NCBI GenBank assembly: GCA_018389105.1
Contig: JACATO010002145.1
Span: 434,001-498,000, forward strand
Direction of reading: 5' to 3'
From: Nautilus pompilius
Lineage: Eukaryota; Mollusca; Cephalopoda; Nautilida; Nautilidae
DNA length: 64,000 nucleotides
Shown: positions 50,701 through 59,573 of the stretch, piece after piece
How positions within the stretch are numbered: the first letter of the stretch is position 1
Layout: each line of letters opens with the position of its first letter
The notes under the pieces: model-generated
Databases searched by the model: none
Seen by the model: only the letters and a program-made list of their open reading frames with translations
What the model was told of the DNA's origin: nothing
Translations under genes and position numbers: made by a program

Positions 50701-53700
50701 GCACTGAATAGTCTTGTTCTTCTTTTCATGTAGGATGATCCTATAAGGAACAGTAGCGTTGTGAACTGCTCCCATAATTTTTGCAAAGCATTGAGCATTG
50801 GGATCCATCTCCTCGAAAATTGCAAGCACTTTCTCGATGTGCGCAAAGCCCTGCTGTATTCTGCTGATGGTGAAGTGTCGCGGTTCTTGTAGATTTCGTA
50901 TCCCTTCCAAAAGTCATGGAGTGTGATGTTGTCATCCAGTTCCATTGCAGCTACAATCTGCCTAAGCTTATGTCTAAGGTAGTAGCATTTGAAGATGACA
51001 ATGATCCCCTGGTCCATCAGCTGCAAGAGAGAGGTGGTGTTGGGGGGGGGGGGGGTAAATGATAGTGATGTTTGGATGAAAATCGACGAGGTTTTGCGGG
51101 TGGCCAGGAGCGTTGTCTAAAATAAGGAGGATCTTGAACGGGATGCCCTTCTCCTTACAATACTTCTCCACTGCTGGTACAAAGTGGTTGAAGAACCAAT
51201 CCTCAAAAATGGCAACAGTCACCCAAGCTTTTGGGTTTGCCATCCATACAACTGGAAGAGAGGCCTTGGGGATGTTCTTCAGCGCTCAAGGATTCTGGGC
51301 ATGATACACCAGCAGTGGCTTTAACTTAAAGTCGCCCGAGCAATTGCCTCTGAACAGAAGGGTGAAACAGTCTTTTGCAACCTTGAAGTCTGGCATAGCC
51401 TTCTCCTCCTCGGCTATGAATGAACGATCTGGCATTCTCTTCCAGAAGAGACTGGTCTCATCCACGTTGAATATCTGTTCTGGAAGAAATCCATTCTCCT
51501 CAATAATCTTCGACAAAGTCACTGGGAATTCCAATACAGCTAATTTGTCAGCCGACGCACTTTCGCCTTGGATCTTGACGTTGTGAAGATTGTTGCTGCT
51601 TAAACCGCATAAACCATCCTGAACTTCCCTTCAATTCTGCGTCTTTCTTGTTGGGAAACTTCTTGAGGTCTTTAAACGAAGATGCTTTCTCCTAAATGAA
51701 CAGCTGGCTTATGGGAATGCGCTGATGAGTCTACCGTTCAATCCAAAGAGATAGATGATGTTCCATTTCCTTGTAGATCTTGCCTCTTTTCTTGATGATG
51801 GTGTTTATCATCGCTGGAACATCATCTTTGATGTGGGCTAAAATCTATGCCTTATCATAAACGATCATTGATACTGGTGTCCGAATCAAGCTAAAAGCAC
51901 GAACTATGGTGGCAACCTTTTCACAATTTTCATGGCGTTTTATCATAACCAGCTTATCTTCCAATGATGTAGCACCAGCATTAGGACTATCAGTAGGAAC
52001 TTCAGAGCCATTGGGAACAAATAAAGCCACAAATTCAACACAAACGAGATGTTGCAAAAAGCACATGCACAAACAAGTTTGAATCAACTGACAAGAACTA
52101 CAGCGCCACCACATGGCAAACACTGGAACTATAAGTACCAAACGTCACGTAAATTAACAAGTGTACTGTACACAATATTTAAAAATTTTTTAAGCCTTTA
52201 AATAATTTTATATATTTTAACATTTATTTTTGTGATTTTGCACTTTTTTATTGGTTTTTAGGTGATTTTTAAAATTTCTATGGGTTTTTAATATGTTCGC
52301 TGACTGATGTAACGTAAAGTTGCATAAACTGACGTTAGTTGACTTCTATTTTTTCCTAATATTATTAACAAAAAACCAACATAAAGTCGAAAATGACAAA
52401 ACGAGGTATGACTATATTTTGTGATATCAATTATGAACAGTACAAGAACATGTTTGGAAATCACAAGTAAACAAGATTGGTAGACTCCAGAGCACCATTC
52501 AGTCTGTCTCTAACCAAGACTTAAAAAGTAAACTTCTAACAAAATGTAACAGAATACAAAAAATATCATATAATGTAGCACGCATTTTCCTTCCTTTCTA
52601 TTTTTTTTTTAAAATTTCAGTCTAAACAAGGTTTAAGTGAATTATTAAATTTTTTAGAAGTTGTAATTTCTACAACACATTAGCTAAGGATAGCATCCTT
52701 CAGCCATGAATTCCTTAAGATCCATTTCATGTTAAAAGTCAGCTTTTTTAAATTTTAAAGTGGAACTAACTTTTTTTCAAGTCATCGTTCTCCAACTCCA
52801 GAGCCTGAAGCCGCTTCAGTACTTCTGCATCACTTGGGCTGGTGGACCCCAAAGTTGTAGTCAGCTCTGCTTTCCCACCCTATAAGTATACACAATGCAC
52901 CATTACCACTTGTCACCACATTTCTTTCCTGATCTCTTTTAAACAAAGATTTGGAAAGGAATTCAATCCTGAGAAATTCTCTATAGACAGAACATTAGAT
53001 CCCATATTTTCTTTATAAAGAATGTCTGGACAGAAGAGAAACTAGAACAGCAAGATTTTGAAGTAACTTGCACTAGTTCAGTCAGGTTTTGGCACATCAT
53101 TCACAGGACCCTTGGAAGAATGGGGTTAATAGCTGATTAGTCCACCACCAATATCAGCTTAGCTAGATACCTCCAATTCCACATACAAACATCTAAGCTA
53201 AAGCCATCTCAATACAATCTCACTCGGGCATTTTGATGAGAAACCAGTGGTCATCAGCATTTTCCCCACAATCTCCAGAATTCCTCTGGTACCTACTTCT
53301 ACTGGGAAAAACCACAACTCCCATATCTTTCACCTTGATTTCTTGGCACTACTTTTACTTTTCCCCTTTCATTTGCCTCATCTCATTTTAAGATGATTAA
53401 CAAAACCTGCCTTGTCTTCTTTGACTAGATGATAGATCCCAGGTTTATTATACCTACAACTTGAGGGAATACTTTCTGCCCCACATAGACAAGTACCATC
53501 TAATCATTGGATGATTTTAGGATATCCTTTTTTCTGTCTGTCTCCTTTTTTACAAATTTTATGAATGAGGCTGACTTGCACGACTAGCATCTCCAAAACT
53601 TTATCATGACCTCTGCATTAATGTTCTTGGTATGTATAGACAGGTAGTTAGGAAGTATTGCTCAAGTCAGTCTGCCAATTACCCCCAACATACACATGCC

Positions 53701-56700
53701 ACCTATACTAAGGTGTGGCCTCCAAGACCTGAGCAATGAGTTTGTTACTGGTCCAATTTCTAAATGTCAGATTTCATGACAACATCCATAGACACAAAGA
53801 CAAATGAACACTCGCATATATTTTTTTTAATTATAAACTAGCTATTCTTCGATCATTTAGTATTTCAAACTTTCTTAGTTCCCTTGGATAATTCAAAAGG
53901 TGAACAGCAGGATATCTTAAACTGGAACTTGTCCTTAAAAAAAAAAAAAGAAAGAGGAAATGTGATTGGGAACAGGTGTTTAGGTAATTAACCATTTACC
54001 ACCATAAAGCTGCATATGGGAAAAGATCACTTGCCAAATAACATTTTTCTAAAATAGACATTAAATGGTTAATTAAATTACCACAACATGCCATTTAGCA
54101 ATATAAAATATAAGAAAAAGAGAGTCTGTTCAATAGTTTGTGTTACCAAATAAAAAGCAAGAAACTGAGTAACAAAAACAGGTACAGGGTTTATTCAGTT
54201 TTTAAGGTATGCAGAGAGAGAGGCAAGCAAACAATTCTATCTTTGACAAGAAAATGATAAAACAAGTAAAATAATAAATTGCATTGAAAAAAAGTGATGT
54301 AAAAAATGAGGAAAGAGATGACACAAAATAGGCTGTGTGAGAATCTAAATGTTTTAGCACTCACAGTGTTCAAAACTTTTTGGATTTGCTGCCGAGCCTG
54401 GAGAATCTCATTAACTAATGGACTGGTATCTGCATTTCCCTAGAAAAACATAGAAACCACTTCAGTTCAGCCACTAAGAGACCAGAATTTTCATGAAGGG
54501 ATACATTACGACACACTACTTGATATCTTCAAATTACATGCTAATTATATGCAATCATTTCTGCATGGCAATTGCAAAGCAGGTAAAGCTTTTAAAAAAA
54601 AAAAAAAGTTTTTTGTTTCTTTGCCAAGGCTGAGTCAGTGAAAATTTTTTTTTAAATAACTGCTAAAGAAACTGCTGAATTTCCTGAAGGCTAAGATCAA
54701 AGTATTCCAAATTGGATCTAGATCTTAGATGCTTACAGAGATGCCAACCCTGTGTGTGTTATAGGAATCAAAGCGATAAACAATAGAAATTTTAGCAGAA
54801 TGATAATGGATTCCATCACTGCTTTCTTTTTAATTTTTCAAAGAGGTATAGATTGCACTTTTGGTTTTTGGGAGGTGACTTTTGTTTGGAGTTTGTTCAT
54901 AGCAGACTTTCCTCTGAGACCCTCAATATTATCACAGAGGATAAATCTAGAACTTTGATTCCCTATTCTCCTGAAAACAATCTAGATACAAAGTATTCCT
55001 CTGATGAGAACTTTTCTGTTCTTTTCAAAGCTATGGCCAAAACGTCAGCATTTTCAAGCAATTCATGTTCTAAATGAAGTTTTGAGAATATAGCTGGATG
55101 AACTGCAGTTAAAGTTACTCACTTCTGTAGAAACGTGTCACAATCTGTCTTCCAGCACCACTCTCCACCTTGATATACTGCTTGGTTTCAGATCCTATTT
55201 CTATAACCTGCCTATCTTTTTGTTTGTCTCCTTTCAAAATCAATACTGAAAATATCTTTTGCATCAGACAGTCTTAGGCAATAGAAATCCCACATACAAT
55301 TTTGTTAGTATTCCCTGTAGAATTCTTCTCATTTTATGTATTTAAGGAGCTTCTTGTAAAGCCAAATTAGCTTTGTTAAATATAGGCAAAAGGTAAGTTT
55401 GGTGGAGGGATCTTTAAATGTCCTGAATTCTCTTTATCCTAGAATCACCATGTTGAAATGAATCTTGAGTTGAAGTTTGCTTCTTGGATGAGACCTGTTT
55501 AACTGAGTGACCTTTATCTTTTCCTTTTTCTGCTTCTCTGATCTGATGATGTATTGACCTTTGAAGATCTAGACTTAACCTTTGTGTCAGTGTCATTTTG
55601 AGACACATAATATTCCTCTAATGACAGCCACCTGGTAGCAGACACATGTTTAATAACCTTCTTCACTGTAAGTCTATATTTCTGTTGGAGAACTTTCAGC
55701 TCATGCTGCCTTTTAGAACTTTTATCCAAATAAAAGAGTCAATCAAAAACTCCTCAATAGTGCATCGCAGAGCCTTTGCTCCTTTCTGGGTAGCAAGATG
55801 AATTAATAATCAAGTTATACCTTTATGTCTCCCCATCATTACTGATGCATTATCTGAGCCAAAAGATTATTTTTAGTCAGCTCCTCATCAATGATACTGA
55901 AAATATTTTCTCCTGTTGAGCTACCATCACTTCCCTGCATAGATAACAATAGTCACTACTCTTCCCATTTCAGTATCAAAATACCATACCACTTCTGGAT
56001 ATAACTGAAAACTTTCACCATCATTGCTCCTTTCAGTACATAAAGAAAATGGACATACTTTAGCTTGTCTGCTAAAGACATACTCTTTTCATCGGACAAT
56101 GTGTTGATAATGGCTGTGGTTTTGATCCTACCACATCCGCACAGTAATGCCACTTGAGAATCTAGAAACATTTTCTTAAACAATGGTCTGGCATGATTGG
56201 CTGATGAAAGTGGCAGGTTATGTTCAATCAGAAAATTAGTGAATAAAAACTCTGAATTTGTAACTAAATCTTGATTGTCTATTTTTTGCTAGAAGTGATG
56301 AAACATTTTTACTTGACTATTATTTTTGCCTGTTCTATGTGCTTTTTGGTAGATACGTGTTTCTGACAGTCATCTTTACCACCATGAGCGATGCTAAAAA
56401 AATCCATAGTGCACAGCGTACAAAACACATGGTTATCTCCAAGACGTTGCATGACCACTCATTGCTGTATTCTATTTTATACCTCTGCAGAACATGGTTT
56501 TTTTGTTGATAATTTTGACTCCATACACGTACGTTTCACCATTTTGGAGGGTGAAATGCATCACAGGATTATTGTTACGTGTTATTATCAGCACCTCATC
56601 ATCACGCCCCATGCTAGAGACATTCAAGGAACAAGGAGTAAAGATTATATGTTCTCTACTCATACTCAGCAGTTGTTGGTTGAGTTACTAGTTTTTGACT

Positions 56701-57527
56701 GTATAAAGTCTTAAAAACATTTAAGGATTTTGAACAGTAATAAGGGGAACAGTTGTTGGTGGTGTTGGGGTAAAATTGTTCTTTGTATATGTCATCTGAC
56801 ACTAAAATGATGACAATTTTTTAAATCATTAATAGGACAATCGTAATAGTGGAATATGGCCTTAAATATCGTAATGGTTGGCATCTCTGCACTTACCCTC
56901 CAGGGTTTTCTTTTCCTTCTGAATCATCTTGCACTGAATGTTGGAAAATGTTACGAGTCTTGTTCACAAATATGTCTCAGTTGTCACTACACATTATCAC
57001 ACTATTGTAAGGGACTGTACTGGCCAAAAATATCAATACATTCATTCAAGTCATCTTCCCATTATAAAGTAGTTTTGCTGCATGTAGCTAGATTTTTATT
57101 TTTTAAGTGGTGAATAAATGCTAAAAAATAAATAAATGGGTGAAAATTAATAAACATTGAAGTTGTACATCATTTTTATGAACTACATTATTCAAAAGCT
57201 ATAAATAGGACAAAAATATTTGCCACTATGTATTTTTTAAGATGCAGGACCATGAAAGTTTGTCGTCCGATTGACAGCAACCTACTTTTGTAGTCTTATA
57301 GACGACTAGAAGGTGAAGTAAAAAAGTCTTAGGATATTGATGTGAAAAACAAAAAAAAAAGGGGGGGGAAACAAGAAAAGAAACACCCTAACCTCACTTT
57401 TCTCCAGACTCCCTTCAGCTTGCTGACAGGTCTGTAGCTTCACCAGAGACGTGTGATAAGCACTCTCTGCTTCCTCAATCCTTGGGCGCTGCAGCCAAAC
57501 ATTCACATACAGAAATGAGTTGGCCAT
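44756..57527 (-). CDS. EEF1D: Elongation factor 1B-delta (eEF1 guanine-exchange subunit), 7 exons, 280 aa
   Basis: Coding order on the minus strand: 57527-57393, 54439-54365, 52879-52771, 50067-49889, 49467-49404, 45170-45051, 44916-44756 (stop TAG). All phases agree; 280 aa is close to the family length. eEF1B-delta reloads GTP on eEF1A in the cytosolic eEF1 complex. Residues 1-45 match the family N-terminus (MANSFLYVNVWLQRPRIEEA). Residues 46-70 (VNEILQARQQIQKVLNT) and 71-140 (VLKRLQALELENDDLKK, LLKKLESRIAILEACV) form the leucine-zipper coiled coil. DGDIDLFDDDDKE (about 154-166) is the conserved acidic motif. From about 188, NPVITKLLVDVKPLDDKTDM, LVRSITMDGLQWKASK and KNLVIDCIVEEK form the exchange domain. 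The family C-terminus AAFNKI is missing and is replaced by an unrelated end (SYPEKFSDFEQ). ATG follows an acceptor (TTTGTAG, C, ATG), so the 5'UTR is spliced. An identical copy of exon 1 lies 733 bp upstream. Confidence 0.88.
45871..46032 (-). other. Unassigned small open frame in an EEF1D intron
   Basis: A 53-codon frame (MDVLEDNNGEV ... FLPPHG, TAA) of protein-like composition inside the intron between EEF1D exons 5 and 6, about 500 bp from the hAT relic. No family recognised and no splice signals in phase were found around it. It could be a piece of mobile element or pseudogene. Confidence 0.2.
46552..47759 (-). pseudogene. GTF2IRD2-like hAT transposase pseudogene
   Basis: Starts at ATG 47759 (MASLSKKRIGDESRVFNQMW). 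A degenerate BED finger follows (WLICSKRVACFKEYNVKRYY then H). The next block, SDGEFVKSCLIDVELICPNK, then ISLSHRTVARRIDTIAMDI and AFLIAVDESTDKTDAAQLAI, is the typical catalytic start of GTF2IRD2/EPM2AIP1-type hAT transposases (ALDESTD holds the first catalytic Asp). The end, IALFGSTYLCEQLFSQMKFI at about 46570-46640, is the hAT dimerisation domain. Several frameshifts divide it. It sits in the EEF1D intron between exons 5 and 6, on the EEF1D strand. Terminal repeats were not found with confidence. Confidence 0.8.
47975..48160. repeat. Candidate old SINE copy in an EEF1D intron
   Basis: TTTCCTCTCACATCTAAGAA and the following GAAGAG...TAATA segment align by eye with 19266-19310. It is GC-richer than its surroundings and lies just beyond the hAT pseudogene. 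No polymerase III boxes are clear. Confidence 0.33.
50341..52414 (-). mobile_element. pogo/Tigger transposon, about 2.07 kb, with decayed TIGD1-like transposase
   Basis: The left end reads TCGTCATACCTCGCCTTGTG. The right end, read inwards, is TAGTCATACCTCGTTTTGTC. These are inverted repeats of the Tigger type. The transposase runs on the minus strand. KLVMIKRHENCEKVATIVRA near 51900-51960 is the N-terminal helix-turn-helix. Then come QIFNVDETSLFWKRMPDRSF (first Asp), FKLKPLLVYHAQNP, ILLILDNAPGHP (second Asp) and LMDQGIIVIFKCYYLRHKLR (third Asp, in another frame). ITLHDFWKGY follows near the C-terminus. All three catalytic Asp codons survive, but frameshifts, including one at a poly-G tract at about 51043-51055, break the frame. 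It lies in the EEF1D intron between exons 3 and 4. Confidence 0.85.
54736..56889 (-). mobile_element. hAT transposon (KIAA1586-like), about 2.15 kb, decayed
   Basis: Both ends carry CAGAGATGCCAACC as inverted repeats (54736-54749 and 56876-56889). The minus strand encodes pieces of a hAT protein. FFSIAHGGKDDCQKHVSTKK near 56330-56390 is a zinc-finger-like block. SANHARPLFKKMFLDSQVAL and GCGRIKTTAIIN follow at about 56105-56215. KHVSATRWLSLEEY near 55620-55660 is the conserved (K)HVSTRWLSL motif. Frames are interrupted throughout. A clean 8-bp target duplication is not visible. It lies in the first coding intron of EEF1D. Confidence 0.78.
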
Positions 57528-58082
57528 GCTACAAAGACAAGCATACCACAAAAATAGGGTGAATCTAGGAAAAGCCAAAAGTGGATTGGCAACTTTTACA
57601 TGTAAATAATTCCATTCTTATAACTGCACCCTACAAAGGACACCAACTGTTAATGTAGAGACACTTAAAAAGTAAAAAAGAAAGAGAGAGGGGAAACAAA
57701 GAAATGCTAAATTTCTTTCAATTCCAAGAACTGGCCCCACTTCCATATAGGCTGTAAGCAGTTAGAATTTCACTCCACTGATCGAACTCTGGAGAAACCT
57801 TAAGAATAGTGGCGGGGGCAGCCCGACCACGTTAACTCCACGTGTGGTAGGGTAGTACTATAGCTTAACCTTCTGAGGGGCACTCCTGCATAATCTCGGG
57901 GGGGGTGTGGATTAAGCGATCCTGGCATAGATATTCTGCAGATATACTTTGTCTAGGGTTCACTCTGAATGCCCCCACTCCCCGTAAATACGCAGAAGCC
58001 GCGATTCTCGAAGGGTTAAAATAAAGAGGCGCAGGGGGTGGGTTAGGGGTGGGGTAGACAGAGGGAGAAGAGGACGTTTAAA
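57348..58082. repeat. Tandem segmental duplication, copy 1 (733-bp unit)
   Basis: Carries the proximal copy of the EEF1D start exon plus about 550 bp of upstream sequence. It aligns with 58083-58837 at a constant offset of 733 bp through most of its length. By eye only a handful of substitutions separate the copies. The junction is a poly-A/poly-G run (about 58072-58101) like the one at the left border. Confidence 0.92.
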
Positions 58083-58125
58083 AAAAAAAAAAAGGGGGGG
58101 GAAACAAGAAAAGAAACACCCTAAC

Positions 58126-58260
58126 CTCACTTTTCTCCAGACTCCCTTCAGCTTGCTGACAGGTCTGTAGCTTCACCAGAGACGTGTGATAAGCACTCTC
58201 TGCTTCCTCAATCCTTGGGCGCTGCAGCCAAACATTCACATACAGAAATGAGTTGGCCAT
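58126..58260 (-). CDS. EEF1D: Second copy of the EEF1D first coding exon
   Basis: Encodes the same 45 residues (MANSFLYVNV ... LEKSE) with the same TTTGTAG-C-ATG acceptor and GAG-GTTAGG donor as 57393-57527. Either copy can splice in phase 0 to the next exon at 54439. Using both would not work. Splicing the distal copy to the proximal acceptor adds a lone C before the second ATG and shifts the frame. The two copies therefore behave as alternatives, or one is unused, or the duplication is an assembly error. Confidence 0.6.
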
Positions 58261-58767
58261 GCTACAAAGACAAGAATACCACAAAAATAGGGTGAATCTA
58301 GGAACAGCCAAAAGTGGATTGGCAACTTTTACATGTAAATAATTCCATTCTTATAACTGCACCCTACAAAGGACACCAACTGTTAATGTAGAGACACTTA
58401 AAAAGTAAAAAAGAAAGAGAGAAGGGAAACAAAGAAATGCTAAATTTCTTTCAATTCCAAGAACTGGCCCCACTTCCATATAGGCTGTAAGCAGTTAGAA
58501 TTTCACTCCACTGATCGAACTCTGGAGAAACCTTAAGAATAGTGGCGGGGGCAGCCCGACCACGTTAACTCCACGTGTGGTAGGGTAGTACTATAGCTTA
58601 ACCTTCTGAGGGGCACTCCTGCATAATCTCGGGGGGGGTGTGTGTGTGGATTAAGCGATCCTGGCATAGATATTCTGCAGATATACTTTGTCTAGGGTTC
58701 ACTCTGAATGCCCCCACTCCCCGTAAATACGCAGAAGCCGCGCTTCTCGAAGGGTTAAAATAAAGAG

Positions 58768-58810
58768 GCGCAGGGGGTGGGTTAGGGGTGGGTTAGGGGT
58801 GGGGTAGACA
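58768..58810 (+). other. G-quadruplex-like and telomere-like G-rich run
   Basis: Runs of 3-5 G separated by T or TTA (GGGGGTGGGTTAGGGGTGGG, then another unit) meet the usual four-tract short-loop rule. A shorter version is in copy 1 at 58032-58055. It lies upstream of the EEF1D start exon, on the strand opposite to EEF1D coding. Confidence 0.6.
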
Positions 58811-58837
58811 GAGGGAGAAGAGGACGTTTAAAAAAAA

Positions 58838-59573
58838 ATAAAAAGGAGAAGCAAACCAAAAAAAAAAAATGGTGCAGGATCGTTGTTTAGGACTACATGG
58901 GGGCTCAAGGGGAAATACCCCTGCCAGAGAGCAGTTTGTAGTCAGTCCCCTCCAAAAGCTCAAGAGAGTTAGGGTCGGTTGATCTTATAGCCCTCCCCCT
59001 CCCCAAAACGTTGGCAGTTTTAGGGTTCAGTTAGCTGTCCCCCCCCCACACACACACACACTACTAGTGACTGACAAAAGAAAAAAGGGGGGGGTCGCCC
59101 CGAGGTGAGCTGAACAGACGACACGCGACGAACCCCTTCGCGCCAGTTGACGACGGCTTAATAATGCAGAGAAGAGGGGAAGCCCCTTCCCCCTCCCTAC
59201 CTAACCCCCACACAACAAAACCACCGCCCTAAACGGGTCGTAGCAAGTCTCCCGTACGCCCTTCACCACTGTGAGGAAGCCCGGCATCAAGTCATTAACG
59301 AGGGATAATAGAACCTTACTCCACGTCGGGGTCCACCGCGCGAGCCGCCACCGGCGCGAACAGGAAAGGAAACGCCGCGTCGCGCCAGCGGCTAATACCA
59401 TCTCGGTCGACGGTTAGGGCACATAATTAAAACAAAGAAATTTACGTTTAAATATTTTTTTTTTCCGTACACAACAACAAAAAAAAAAGCGACAACAATT
59501 AAAACTTTTTTTTTTAAATCTATAAATTTACTCCGGTATCGGGGCGCGCGCGCGCCGCCGCTCAAGATGGCGG
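58838..59573. promoter_or_regulatory. Shared GC-rich promoter region between EEF1D and CHRAC1
   Basis: CpG frequency rises sharply at 59090-59170, 59330-59400 and 59530-59565 (GCGCGCGCGCGCCGCCG). EEF1D runs left from here and CHRAC1 right; 1.3 kb separates the distal EEF1D ATG from the CHRAC1 ATG. The CHRAC1 start lies in AAGATGGCGG (59564-59573), a YY1-type motif. The EEF1D 5' exon must lie here but could not be placed. A 66-codon minus-strand frame at 59201-59401 has no recognisable domain and is taken as a GC by-product. Confidence 0.5.

Larger units (their letters stand above)
58083..58837. repeat. Tandem segmental duplication, copy 2
   Basis: Distal copy. It differs from copy 1 by single-base changes (for example C/A in CAAGCATACC versus CAAGAATACC). 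It also has two small gains: extra GT units near 58639, and one extra GGGGTGGGTTA unit near 58785. The 135-bp coding exon inside is identical. Confidence 0.92.

Noticed and set aside
57790-58060. Considered a small nuclear RNA or tRNA gene in the conserved duplicated segment
   Set aside because: No snRNA, 5S or tRNA hallmark sequence fits; conservation between copies is explained by the recent tandem duplication.
59201-59401. A 66-codon minus-strand frame at the CHRAC1/EEF1D promoter, considered as a long N-terminal EEF1D extension
   Set aside because: No similarity to the long vertebrate eEF1B-delta N-terminus, and the real start exon has its own ATG right after a 3' splice site.
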